From contig NC_089394.1 in assembly GCF_003171515.1 (NCBI RefSeq), positions 1,612,001 through 1,676,000 of the forward strand: a stretch of DNA of 64,000 nt, written 5' to 3'. Made by a program: the position numbers and the translations under genes. The stretch is from Pyrenophora tritici-repentis (Eukaryota; Ascomycota; Dothideomycetes; Pleosporales; Pleosporaceae). Positions 11,544-23,812 of this stretch are shown one piece after another. How positions within the stretch are numbered: the stretch's first letter is position 1; each line of letters begins with the position of its first letter. Under the pieces are notes generated by a model. The model was given only the letters and a program-made list of their open reading frames with translations. It was not told the DNA's origin and ran no database searches.

Positions 11544-11830
11544 GGCGAGTGAATGGTGGGTGGGTCTGTCGTGGTGGTGGTGAAAGCATCCGGCATTGTT
11601 GGCATTGGTGTTGGGTGGGCAGGGATGTGACAAAGGAACGGACGCTCGCGCTCGGACTGTGGGGACGGTGGACTAGCTGCCGCGAGTCTCTGTCAACTGC
11701 AGGTGCGATGTGTGTAAGGCACCTTCACCCTCCATGCCCCAGTCTGGACGAATCGCGTAGACACTCCCGCACACGAACCTCGGTATTCTCGCATCCTTTA
11801 CGAGCGCATGCAGCGCGTCCATAATGCGCC
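11544..11830. promoter_or_regulatory. shared divergent promoter
   Basis: 287 bp between the start codons of the TMEM115-like gene (minus) and the LisH/WD40 gene (plus). It must hold both 5' leaders and promoters. A GTGGTGGTGG run near 11570 is the only simple repeat. Confidence 0.5.
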
Positions 11831-13757
11831 ATGGCGGAGACTCTGAGCAGCAACGCGATGAACTATCTCGGTACCTTTGCCCATAGCACCGCCGCTCCAT
11901 TGGTCTGCAGATCTGACGTGTAGTGTAGTATGGCGATACCTACAGGAAGCCGGATTCGGCAATGCAGCGCTGCAACTCTCACGATGCTGGATTCGCGACC
12001 CCGACACGCTGCCCTTTGCTAGCAAGATTGAGCCGCACACGCTCATTAGGCTGGTCCAGGATGGCATGTGTTTCGACCGCCTCCAGGCCGAGGCCTGCAA
12101 TGTGCGTCGCTGAAAGATATCAATGAGGCTTGCGCTGACTGCCTGCAGACGGAACCGCGCTACAAATTCGGCAGCGACCACGGTCGCCCTTACTCCCAGC
12201 GCAATGGCAACCTCTTGACACTCGACAAGGGCATTCCCGCCCACGAGCTGGCCGCCGAGGCCAACGGCGCCGTCCAGGAGCCGCCGCCCAAGAAGACGCT
12301 GAAGCGCAAGAAGACGAAGCCGCCAAATGGCATCGAAGCGCGCCCCGAGCCCCACGTCAACGGCGATGCCATGGATATTGAGCACAACGGCGCGACCACG
12401 CACCTTACCAACAGCGTCAGGGCCGAGTCGGAGCCCATGGTCTCAGAGGCCGAGTCGCTCACCGTCGCTGAGATTCCCATATCCACGCTTAGCATAGGGC
12501 ACGACGAGGGCATACAGACTGACGTGATAGCTGTGGCTGACCTCACCCCAGAGACCGTCTTTGTGCCATGCGACCCGAATCCCGCAAAGGTCGTTGAGCA
12601 CACGCTCTGGGGGCCCATCGAGTCGCCAGTACTACTCGCAGCAGGAAAATCGCTGCTCCAGGTCCACGTGGTCCGCAAAGCCTCTAGTTCGGACCAAACG
12701 CCATCTTTCCACACCCTCGACATGCCTCTGCCTGTCGCCAACTTTGATGTCACCGCGCTATGCTGGCACTCTGACGACGAGCTCACCGTCTCCGTACGAG
12801 AGCAGTGCTTCAACGAGGTCGGCGAGAAGATGATGATGGACAAGCTCATCAAGCTCACCGACGGCGGCCAGACGTCGCACATCATCTCCTCCACGGCCGG
12901 CCTCATCAACACTTTGCGCTGGAATTCGGACCGAAATCTACTACTGTCCATATCGACCGACGGCCAAAAGGGCTCAATCAAGGTCTGGAACAACGACAGC
13001 GACTCCATCCCCGCCTGGACCGAGTTTACAGACACTGCCATCTTCGACGCGCACTGGATCAGCGAGTCGGCCTTTGTCGTTTGCGGCATCAAGCTATTCA
13101 AGATCTACCAAGTCAATGAGTCTTTGACTACTCAGCGGATATTGGACACTCATATAACTTGGGAAGCAGTAAAATATGACGCTTCTTCCGGAATCATCGC
13201 CGTCCTGGGCATCGAAGACAAAAAGAACTACCTAGGTCTTTTCCATCCCAATGAATCAGCACAACTACAGACGCACGAGTACCCCGACGAATACTTTACC
13301 GACCTTGCTTTCCGCCCGAAGCCAACCACAAGTCATCTCACCAACGGCTCTTCTCTACCATCTGTACTCCTCGCAACAAGTTCCTTGTCTGGTCCGGCTC
13401 GGATATGGGATGCCAATGATCCATTCAACTGCATAAAGGATTTACCCACCACCGACAGTACACAGGCCTTTAAGATTGCCTTCTCGCCAGATGGAATGCT
13501 CTTAGCGGCAGCGGGTCCCGATGCCGTCACGGTATGGCATGTCGAAAAAAGGGATATTCCGCTAGCCTCGTGGCGCGCCAGTGCCTGGCCGGGAGAAAAA
13601 TGGAACCCGGGTATAGACGGCGAGTTCAGTCTCGGTTGGGACCCAGACAGCACGAGACTGTCAATTGCTCTCGGAAACCAGGTTTGTCAAAAACAACCAA
13701 CAGTCTCTGCGTTCACTAATTCTTCTGCAGATCGCAATCATCACGGTTCCACGGTAG
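11831..13757 (+). CDS. LisH-WD40 protein, TBL1/Sif2-like corepressor subunit
   Basis: Four exons (11831-11870, 11929-12101, 12149-13681, 13731-13757) give 590 residues. The first exon is only 40 bp, and its join restores the LisH start NYLVWRYLQEAGFGNAAL (residues 11-28). A linker with a basic KKTLKRKKTK patch follows, then acidic sequence, then WD40 repeats from about residue 175 (LWGPIESPVL, LRWNSDRNLLLSIS, IKVWNN, FSPDGMLLAAAGPDAVTVW). This order is that of TBL1/Sif2, the WD40 subunit of histone deacetylase corepressors (the Set3 complex in yeast, SMRT/N-CoR in animals). A nuclear location and role in repression are inferred from the family. The last exon encodes nine residues. Confidence 0.87.
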
Positions 13758-14329
13758 CAAGGAGCATCTGCCCTCCGATGCAAAATGCGTTCTCATGACC
13801 ATACAGAGATCGCGAAAAAAGCAGGACAAAGTCTCTTAAGATGCTATGATGCGTCCAGATAAGCAAGTGCCGAGCCGATTGCGCATCGGAGTCAATCGTC
13901 CGCGAACCCCAATGTCATGAGGAGCGCAAGGCGGGGCGCGGGTGGAGTCTGGGGCGGCGCCTCTTTCGGGTGCGGAGTTCAGTCCATGCTGATAGGCTGA
14001 AGGCACTAGTTAAGCCTGTCAACCGTGTGTCTGTACCGGTTGTGATGCAGGCCATGCGATCCACCTACCTAGCTCGCGGTGGATCCGTTGTTTCGGCAAT
14101 TACACGATGCGATCTATTTTGACCTTGATGGGGCGTACTCGGCGAAGCGATGCTTATAACAGTTCGCTGTCGCCTCCCTTGCGACTGATATCCTAGGTCT
14201 CACTTCCGTTTCCATCATTGTACATCATACACGTCTTGAGCGTAAACCTTGAATAGTGCTTGAAATTCTAGAGTCAAGTCGCGCATCGCCTCTCGTTGCG
14301 CATAACACATTTCTACTTTCCAATCTACA
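13758..14329. other. intergenic with a short inverted repeat
   Basis: About 570 bp between two plus-strand genes. It contains an 8-bp inverted repeat, GATCCACC at 14058 and GGTGGATC at 14078, with a 12-bp loop, and a TATAA near 14155 in a position to serve the monooxygenase gene. No coding sequence was seen. Confidence 0.5.
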
Positions 14330-16317
14330 ATGTCAGCCATACCGAATCTCCCTACCGACGTATCGCGTTTGCATGCAAACGGTGCAGCCAAGCCGTCTTT
14401 CAAGCTCAACAATGCGCCGGTAGAGAACCTAAGACGTTTGAAAGTGATTGTTATTGGCGCAGGATATTCGGGTATCTACTGTGGCATCCGGATACCTGAG
14501 AGGTTGAGGAATGTGGACCTCGTCATCTACGAGAAGAATGCTGGTGTTGGGGGCACGTGGTATGAAAACAGGTACGCAGAATGCCTATTGGACGTGCCAT
14601 CTTCGAATATGCCGACCACTGACACTGACGTAGATATCTCGGTTGTGCATGTGACGTGCCTTGTTAGTAAGCTCTAAACAACACCGTGGTGATCGTTGCT
14701 AAGACGAAAGCTAGCACACTCGTATCAGTATACCTTCCAGCCGAATCCCAACTGGTCTTCCCTATACGCCCCTGCTGCCGAAATCCAATCGTACCTCCAA
14801 GATGTATGCCAAATGTACTCTGCAGACAGGTTCATCAAACTACGCCATCAAGTCGAAGCGTGTCACTGGGATGACAAGACTGCCAAATGGAACATTACCG
14901 TTAAGAATCTGGCGACTGGTGAGACGATCCACGACCAGGCAGACGTCTTGATTCAAGGACGTGGCAACCTCAACAACCCTTCTTGGCCCGACATAGATGG
15001 GCTTGACACGTTCAAGGGCGAGGTGATGCATTCAGCAACCTGGAATCAGAGGTAGTAGACCCTTCTTACCATTCAGCCAAATCAACTAAACCTAAATACA
15101 GCTACGACTTCGAGAACAAGCGGGTAGGCGTTATCGGTTCCGGTTCCTCTTCTATTCAAATTGTACCTTCACTGCAGCGACTACCGGGAACGCATGTCAG
15201 CACATTTGTGCGTAGCAAGACATGGATCTCGCCTCCGTTTGGACAACAGCTCTGGGACAAGTACGGCTTCCAAGGATCGACAATCCCAAAGGAGATGCGC
15301 GATCGTTTCGCCAATGATCCAGAGTACTACCAAAAGTTCCGACTCTCGGTCGAAGAAGACGGAAACGGTATTCATGCGGTCACAATGAAGGGAACGGAGA
15401 TGCAACTTGGGGCAAAAGAGATGTTTAACAAACACATGAAGGAGAGGTTGAAGAGCAAGCCAGAAATCTTCGAGGCCCTTTTACCTTCTTTCTCGCCTGG
15501 ATGTCGTCGGTTGACACCCGGTCCTGGATATCTCGAGGCATTGACACAACCCAACGTCGCGTTTGTAACATCGCCCATAACACATATCTCGGAATCTGCC
15601 ATCCACACGGCCGACGGCAAAGCGCATGAAATCGATGCCTTGGTATGCGCAACAGGCTTCAAATCATCGGCTCCTCCTCCATTTCCCTTGACTGGCAGCA
15701 ACGGCCTCACCATTACAAAAAAATGGGAGAAGCGCGCTGTAAACTACCTCTCGCATTCCTTCGCCGGTTTCCCTAATCTCTTCACTATGCTTGGCCCCAA
15801 TGCAGCAATCGGCTCCGGCAGCCTAACGACCATGATCGAAACGGTCGGAGACTACATCATCAAAGCGATCCGCAAGATCCAAAAAGAAAACATCGCTTCC
15901 ATAGTCGTCAAAGAGGCGCGCGAAAGAGACTTTACAGAATACATCGACGCATACTTTGAGGGCACTGTCTTTGCTGAAGAGTGCAGCAGTTGGTACAAGA
16001 ATAAGGTTACAGGCGAAGTCGTGGGTCTCTGGCCTGGAAGTACACTGCACTGCGTCGAGGCAATGCGGAGCCCGAGGTGGGAGGATTTCGACTATGTGTA
16101 TGTGGATGAGCTGGAAGGCGCACAGGACTCTGATAACGAACTCAATGGAGTGGGCAAGACGGCGAATAGATTGTCTTGGCTAGGCAACGGATGGAGCACT
16201 TTGCAGCACGAAGATAGGGATTTGGCGTGGTATCTGTATCCAGAGTTTTTAGATGTGCCTGTCGCGCCGCTGCCGGAGAAGAAGGAGGTCTATCGCATAC
16301 GGCCTTTCTCGCACTAG
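14330..16317 (+). CDS. Baeyer-Villiger-type FAD monooxygenase
   Basis: Four exons (14330-14571, 14634-14662, 14715-15051, 15102-16317) give 607 residues; exon 2 is only 29 bp. The first Rossmann motif is VIVIGAGYSGIYCG (FAD) and is followed by GVGGTWYENRY, CDVPSHSYQYTF and the Baeyer-Villiger fingerprint FKGEVMHSATW, an exact FxGxxxHxxxW. A second Rossmann motif, VGVIGSGSSSIQ (NADPH), starts in exon 4, and ATGF lies in the C-terminal half. These enzymes insert one oxygen from O2 beside a carbonyl, using NADPH. The substrate cannot be told from sequence. Fungal relatives act in ketone or steroid breakdown and in secondary metabolism, but no biosynthetic core gene is nearby. The exon borders are strongly supported because each join restores a family motif. 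Confidence 0.92.
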
Positions 16318-17058
16318 GTATGTGCGGGATGGTGAATTATCAATTATTTTCTTTCAATTATGGTGCAAGGTACGTAATATCCTCTTCTTGCAATATAGAT
16401 AAACTTAGCTTCAGAGAGTCATATTGCGTATATTGGGTACTTTGTACTAAAACGTCTCTTTTGTGACTAGCCTCTCCACGGTCCTTTGACAGTTCCGGAC
16501 ATGTACGAATCTAATTGGCAAGATCTGCTGCCGAACTCAAGTCAGATCCGCGGACAAAAGGTTAAAGAGCAGCATTCTGTTCGTGGAAATTTGGCGTATT
16601 CTACCCCGCGCCAGCCCTAGCGCTCCACCACTTCATCCGAGATCGTCATCATCTTTGATTTTCCACGTCCTCTACAGCTGACCACAACACTCTTTCCATG
16701 CCTCCCTGCAAAGCTCATGAAATAAACTATCCATTGCGTGTTCCAATCTGCGGAAATCAAAATGAGATTAGATATTAACGTCAGGTTTGTTCGACTGTCA
16801 CTGCAATAGAACACAGATCTTCCGGAAAGGCTACCCTAGCTTCCTCGATATACACATGCAATATATGCCGAATCCACCATCCAGGTCGCTCCGCGCATCC
16901 GCCGTATAACAGTGCGTGAGACTAGAAGTTGGTCTAGCTGTTCTAGACTGATATGTCAAGCCTCAAGCAAATGTCAGCCATATAAAAAGGTACTCCGAAG
17001 CAGCCGTTCTGGCACTGTTGTGTGCAATCCCCTTCATTCCACAGCATCACCACTCATC
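16318..17058. other. intergenic interval
   Basis: About 740 bp between two plus-strand genes. The right part should be the promoter of the esterase gene; a TATAAAAAG lies near 16980, about 80 bp upstream of its start. No other feature was recognised. Confidence 0.5.
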
Positions 17059-18108
17059 ATGAAGTTCTCCGCCACCCCTATTTTCGTTTTAATCGCAAGT
17101 ATCGAGCATGCCACCGCCGTTCGTTTCCTCGGCCGCGTGAACCCAGCCACCCGTGAACTCACGTGGCCCGGAACAGGAGTATCATTTTCCTTCAGCGGCA
17201 CCACCGCTAGCATCGGGCTCGAAGGAATATCCGGCTCCAACAGTGCTGAGCTCGTCGTCGACGGCGTCTCAACCGTCATCCTAAACGTAAACGGAACCTC
17301 CATCAACACACCCTCTTCACTCCCCCGTAGCCAACACACTGTCACCCTCCGCAAACGCTCCGAAGCCCTCTTCGGCACCATAACCATCGGCAACATCACC
17401 ACCCCCGGTGGCACCCTAACCGCCGACACATTACCCAAACGTAAAATTCAATTCATCGGTGACTCCATCACCGTCGGCTACGGCCTCGACGGCACCTTCC
17501 CCTGCACCAACGACGCCGCCGTAGAAAACAACCCACGCACCTACGCCGCCCTGGCCGCCACGGCCGTCAACGCAGACTACGACATCATCGCCTGGAGCGG
17601 CATCGGACTAACCAGAAACTACATCTCTTCCACCCCCGACCCCAGCGACACCATGCCCCAACGCTGGACCCGGTACGGCGCCCTCGACCCCCGCGGCAGC
17701 TACACCTTCCCCCCGTCTGCCACCCCCAACGCCGTCGTCATCAACCTCGGCACCAACGACTTTGGTTACCAAGCCGGAATCCGCGATCCCATTGTGCCGT
17801 CCAACTTCACAGCTGCAATGGTGAGCTTTGTGAAGACGATCCAAGGTCGTTATCCCAAGGCGACGTTTTTTCTGCTGACGAGTCCAATGCTGGGGGATGG
17901 GTATCCCGCTGATCAGATGCAGAAGACGGTGCAGAAGGGGGCGCTGGAGGAGGCGAAGAAGGTACTGAGTGGTAAGGCGAAGGTTGTTGTGGTAGATATT
18001 CCGACACAGGGGAGTGTGGTGGGATGTGATTACCACCCTAATGCGCAGACGCATAAGGAGGAGGCGGCAATTTTGGAGGCGGCGTTGAAGAAGGGGATGG
18101 GGTGGTAG
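17059..18108 (+). CDS. secreted CE2-like SGNH/GDSL esterase
   Basis: Single exon, 349 residues. Residues 1-20 are a signal peptide. Residues about 22-130 form a beta-rich jelly-roll domain (VRFLGRVN, LTWPGTGVSFSFSGT). The SGNH hydrolase domain has block I FIGDSITVGYG (nucleophile Ser), block III INLGTNDFGY and block V CDYHPNAQTH (catalytic Asp/His). This two-domain layout is that of carbohydrate esterase family 2 and endoglucanase E-like esterases, which remove acetyl groups from xylan or glucomannan. Extracellular plant-wall deacetylation is the likely role. An upstream in-frame ATG at 16912 was rejected because it would hide the signal peptide behind a 49-residue extension. Confidence 0.92.
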   Translation: MKFSATPIFVLIASIEHATAVRFLGRVNPATRELTWPGTGVSFSFSGTTASIGLEGISGSNSAELVVDGVSTVILNVNGTSINTPSSLPRSQHTVTLRKRSEALFGTITIGNITTPGGTLTADTLPKRKIQFIGDSITVGYGLDGTFPCTNDAAVENNPRTYAALAATAVNADYDIIAWSGIGLTRNYISSTPDPSDTMPQRWTRYGALDPRGSYTFPPSATPNAVVINLGTNDFGYQAGIRDPIVPSNFTAAMVSFVKTIQGRYPKATFFLLTSPMLGDGYPADQMQKTVQKGALEEAKKVLSGKAKVVVVDIPTQGSVVGCDYHPNAQTHKEEAAILEAALKKGMGW

Positions 18109-19600
18109 GGTTGAGGTTGGAGGGTTGATGGGTGGATTGGAGATAGATAGGAGATAAAAAAAATGTAAAGTCATATGCTCTCTCTTCACCTTTTTCTGTA
18201 TCTCGCCTGAATATATGGTCTTCACTTTTTCTCAGTCGGGAGATTAGAACTAGATTATAAATAATATCAAGACATGACATAACTATATTGAATACAGATG
18301 GTTTTTTCACCTTGTTTACCAATAGTATCTTGCTCCTTTCTTCTAAACTTCAGATATCAAAACAGTGCCGTACAGCTATAGGACATTGCTATCTTTTCAC
18401 TAAATATGACACTTTTGTCGTATGCTCCGATGTTATCTTTATTCCCGCCTCTTTGATTTCACTGAGCGAAAAAATACACTGCAACGGTGCTCAGAGCTTT
18501 TCCAAAGGGTTGGAAGGGTTGATTTTGAAAGAAGGTTAGATGGTATTATCTCTTAATGGGCGGTGTGGGCGAGTAGTCCATGTAAAAGGGGTGGGTAGAA
18601 GAACAAGTCATATATTTAATAAGTGAGCAACGAATGAGAGTTTATTATTTTATGTTTCATCTTTCTCTCAGTGTCTGGTCTTGGGATATAGAACTGCTGG
18701 TACTAGCTCTATTTAATTCAACTGCAATACATGTACATAGAATGCTATTATCTGTGAGTTCTAGGTGACGCAAGCGCATAATGAGAATAGTGAAATACTA
18801 GAGAAGGTAAGAACGTAATACAAACTATGTTTTTGTGAGCATGAGAGATCAGTATGTTAGGGGTATAGGTCTTGATGTAAGCTTGCGCTAGGAGATATGA
18901 ATTATCTACGATTTTTGTCACTGTGTAGTGGATCTAGATTTCATTGCGTGTACTATGCGAAGGCTAGGGATTCTTTCTAATTGCAAATCTGCTGCGTCAT
19001 TTTCATCTTTTAAAAACCTTTAGATGATGTAGTTTTGGGTGCCTTGGGTCAACTGTACTATAGTACTAGAGTTGCTACTATATTTGGAGCGCACAGTGTA
19101 AGTCACCGGTACTATGGGAAGAAATTGGAGAACCTACACCTTGTTGAAAGTAACATTCAAACATATACTGTATTCCAATAATAAAAAGGCAATCATTTAC
19201 TCCTTACGCGGTACATGAGTGAAAATCCCATAGAAAAAGAAATTGGTCTACCCATAATCTCTAGCTTAAAAGCAGTGAAAGCACACTCTTGGTATGTCCG
19301 GACAAATCTGTAACTTCTCCAAAGTAAAGGTGTTTTTAAGTTGAATATGGTACTCACTCTCCATACTTTTGAAGGTTTCAAAAGCTCACTCCTGGATAAT
19401 AACTCACGGTCATCGGACGGAATTCAGACGTTCTTCTACAAACCCTGCTACCACTTCTCCCATATTATAGATACCTGATCATATTTGAGAACATCCCGGT
19501 GATTCTGAATGTCACTCATGACGTACAACGACAGCACCCTGGTGGTTTCGATTCTCAAGGCCACGAATATTTGCTTTTTGCCGTCTTGTCGTCATCATGA
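18109..19600. other. AT-rich gene-free stretch
   Basis: About 1.5 kb, clearly richer in A and T than the flanking genes; one counted line, 18241-18300, has 14 G/C of 60. Stops are dense in all frames. No transposon ends, coding remnant or RNA gene could be recognised. It could be an old decayed element or simply spacer. Confidence 0.5.
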
Positions 19601-22600
19601 CCCCTCTCTATAACTCCCCAATAGATACGCCTGTCATACCCCAAACACTGCACTATACACGATACACAACGCACACCAGCCGTGTGATACTCGCATTCAC
19701 AATCTACGACCAGTCCTTATCACGCCACTGAGGTACAATACGTCTTAAGACACACCATACATACCATGGCTTACCACTTCCATCAGGCCATCTATACAGA
19801 AGCGCGGTAACCTGTAACTATGCCATCATACTGATACTACTTCAATGGTGCCCAATCTATTAGAAACCCACATACTATATCTAAAATCCACATCCTTACC
19901 ACATCACAGAGCGCACACAACGAAGAGCGACCCCCACGCCCTATCCAACCTTGTCACATCGGCTGTCCGCTTCCCACGATGCTCGCCACCTCCGATCCCC
20001 ATAACCTCCAACCCCTACCGCCGCTCGCACCTCTTACCACAAATTTGACCACCCCATCGCGACGACCCATGCCCACCAGCATCACGACATCCACATAAAA
20101 GGCCCCACCAAACCATCGGGCCGAATCCTGCGGCGCGCCAAAATACGGCTTCTTCCCGAACACCCCGTCTCAAAGTCTCCATCTTACAATACGAGAAGAT
20201 TAGCCCTCCCCGGCTGCTTACTGAAGATGCTGTAAGCAAAAAGAAGCGCGGTATTTTTGTCTCGTCAGCAAAACGGCTGACGCGCCTGGATTATTGCAAG
20301 CGAAGATGACGCACTTTGTGTACCACGTGCGTCCGTACGTGCGTGCGTAAGACCAGAGAAGAAGAAAAGAAGCACAAGGGATCAAAACATGATCGCCCCG
20401 TTGGATACGAAGGGGAAGGTATATACGACGCACAGGTTGGTAGTACCGAGCTATTGCCGGATCGACCGCTCCGACCCTCATACGGGAAGCCGTTGGGTGG
20501 AAATCCTTGAGCCATTCATGGAGGTACAAAAAAGGAATGCTGGTTGTGACGATGCTTATGGTGATTATGATGAGGGGGGTAGAGGAGAGCGACAGCCCGA
20601 ATACTACATACATGCCCTGTCAACGGCCCGAGTCGCGTGCGCGTCTTGGTCTGGATGCTTCTTTCCTTCTACCGCTCTTCGGGCTTCCCGGGCTTTCCGA
20701 AGTTCCTGCCGAACTGGGGACTAACATGTCGAATCTGCATGAATGTTTCTGAGCCTCATGTTTTGTGCTCGTCATGTGGTGACGTACCGGTACCTGTGCT
20801 TGTTGCAAATGTCACCTGGGCGCTTGTTGGACTCGTAGAGGGAGAGAGCATCGGAGGTACTTGATCTCGTGTGGAGTCCGAGATTTGATTAATCGCCGGG
20901 AAAATGGGTAGGCGATGGCTCTAGATCGATCGAGCCTTGCGGTCGCTGCACTGCACCACTGTACAACGCACTGCTCACTGCCCAAGGCCAAGGATCGTGA
21001 ATAAGGTACCTGGTACCTTACCTATGTATCTGACCCACTGTTGGTAGACGGAGCGGGCCAGGGTCCAAGCCGGCTCTTTGCTTACTGCCCGTGTACAAGA
21101 CTACGGTCGAGTACCGGCCACACGTGCATCCTTACATGGCGATCTTGCGCAGCAGGCATTTTGCATTTCGGTGAGACCGCCAAATTGACAACGGAAAACG
21201 GGGACATGGAACCTTCCAGCTCTTTTTCTTTCTTGGATACTCATCATCGCTTACCCTGGACCATTTTGCGTACTTCTGAATCTGGGTAAATCTCCGATGG
21301 GGTACAGAGTCGTGTTTTTGGTGGTGGTGTTGTTGTTGTTGGTTGCTTCTGTGCATTCGTACCGGGACTAACTTAGCATGGCGGTTTTGGTACCACGTAC
21401 ACTCGTCTTATCCAAAATCCAACTGTTTAACATTAACAATTAATGCAAAGAGCACAAACATTAATGTATCGAGATAAAAAAATAACTCACACCCAACTTC
21501 ACACACTACTCCAACTAAAATTCAGGCTCCATTGGCCCCCTCCCCTCGTTCCACCTGGACCCCATGGGGCTAACTCCCCAATGCCCCAACTCTCCAAACT
21601 AGATATCAACACCCAACGACTCACCTCCCCTGCCTTGCCCCGCATCCAGCATCTCCGAAAACTCAACCTACAAGCCTCTCACACCTCACATGCTAGGTGT
21701 CGTGTAATAAAGCCGGTAGCGAGCTCGAAAAAGCCCAGGGTACTTACAAGGTAAACTATCTTTGCAGGATCAAACTAGAGCTGTTGCGGATACATGCGGA
21801 AGAAAGGGAGCTTAGCCTTAGCTTACTTTCCTCGCTTGGGTTTTTAACATTTCGACTCTGAGGCGCGGTCTTTCCAGCCGGGATGGACCCATGTTTGCAG
21901 CTAAAGTAGCACAGTGGGGTAGTTCTTTTGCTAGGAGAACAAGGGTGGAATTGCGAAACGGCGTAACAGAAACTCTACTTTGATGAGGAGCATGGATGGA
22001 TGCGTGATTTCTTGACATTGGTGTCCGGTTGATGCGTTGCGCTGAGATGAGTCAAGATCGGTTCCGCGGCTGTGTACGTTTGGACTGGGGACAGGGGAGG
22101 GTTGGGGGAAAGATGTGGATCTAGTTCGGTAATAAGTGGTCATGTGAGGGATATGGCGCGGGGGAAGGAGAGCGATTGACTTTTGCCAGGATGGCTCGGT
22201 TCACGGTTGTATTATGTGATGGGTATGTTTTTTGAGGTTTGACGACCAGCATGGCGGCAAGATGATGGCATGTCACGACCAGCACATCACACGACGGTGT
22301 GAAATGTCACTCTGGCCAGAATTTCGGAAAGGAGGTGCGACAATCTGGACCAGTTTGGTCTTCTGCATACCTACCCAACCGGACAAAGGACCAGAATTGG
22401 ACACTTCCCCATACTTGTGCTGATGCGACTTTTTGGTTTCCTCGACAGCATGAATCAGTGTCTGGGTCTCCTCAAACATGCCAACGCGGTAGCGAGTGAC
22501 CTGTACAATCGTACTCGGCATGGCTTCCCGCACACAGGTGAATCACGCTCTGGAGGCCTAACACGTCTTTCATCACCGCATTCCTCATGCCCCACTATGC

Positions 22601-23812
22601 AGACCCCTCTTTCGCAAACTGGACCCTTCATCTCCTTCAAAGTTAACAGCACAAGCTCGCTGGACCCCTTCTCCCTGTCCAAGATGGACCTGCATTTGCG
22701 CATCTCCCGCCGCGCAGCTGCAGGGCGTCTTGACCCCTAAAGTTACACACGCCTCGTCGCGAGACTCATGCGAAGGCTTACCTAGTGTTCGCCTATTCAC
22801 CAACCTAAGGTCACACTAATCTAGCCAAAAGCCATAGTGTGCATCGGGTATTGCTTAGACTTGGTGATGTACGCACATCGGATGATTATGCTCTAGCTTT
22901 CGCACTTGGACCTGCAATGCCGACACGGGAAGATCATTACGTATCACGGAGTCGATACCGAGACTACAAGCATGGACAATTGTGATTTCCCACCATGATG
23001 TAGCACGGCTCTGAAACCTACCGTGTTGAGTTGGACAACCACAGGAAATATTAATAGCGAATGGACCAAAGTTGACTCGGCATGATCGGTCGATCTGATC
23101 ACTTGGCTCACCATGAGACTGGGAAGTGGATGGTGAGTGAGATGAATACATGGAGTTTACCGTGAACGGTTTGGGGATGCGGCACTAATACAGAGCACAC
23201 CGATCTCAATTTGGCGGTTGCGCGGCTGCACTCACAGGCTGTATTCGTGTACGGCTGTACTGCGATATTACAAGGCTGATCCGGTCGAGTCCGCTCGGTG
23301 ATCACATGGCGTTTCCCCATGACTTTCGTAAATGTCGACGCGTCGAAAACGATGCGCAAGCATGAGCGATCACATCAGTAAGATGCTGCAGTTGATCAAA
23401 CTTTGTTTGGGCGGGTTTGACGATGATATAAAGTTCGCACCGCCCCGAACCAAGAGCTGACTAGCCTAATTAGCTCGCATTATGCAGCCATGAATGGCGT
23501 GGCTTGCCGCGAACATGTCAAAAGCGGTTTGACAGCGGATTTAGTTTAGACGCACCTGCCACATGTTTTGGCGGGACGAGGTGCGATTTAGCAATTGTAA
23601 TCTCACTAATGCACAAGCAGTGCGACGTCACGTGCAATGGCTTCTCTACCACATGCACCATCGCGCAATGCGATCTACAGATCATCGTTAAGCTTGTGAT
23701 ATGCTTGTGATATGCTTGCTGTTGTTTGAAGAGCAACCAGCCCGTGATGCTGACCCCTACGCCTGTACCGCCTGTAACGCCTCATGCTCATGATCCAATG
23801 AAAGTTCCTATT
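19601..23812. other. long gene-free stretch
   Basis: About 4.2 kb of mixed composition. Open frames are short, overlap on both strands and carry no family motif. Small repeats are visible: GTT/GGT runs near 21317-21344, and an 11-bp tandem pair with unit GCTTGTGATAT at 23692-23713. Long UTRs or noncoding RNAs are possible, but nothing in the sequence shows them. Confidence 0.45.

Noticed and set aside
12190..13101. 303-codon antisense frame across the LisH/WD40 gene
   Set aside because: Antisense shadow of a well-supported coding region.
14330..18108. Monooxygenase plus esterase as a small biosynthetic cluster
   Set aside because: No polyketide, peptide or terpene core enzyme, transporter or pathway regulator is adjacent; the esterase is a secreted CE2-like wall enzyme.
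20218..20864. Cluster of frames of 60-130 codons on both strands
   Set aside because: Mutually overlapping, low-complexity starts and no recognisable domain.
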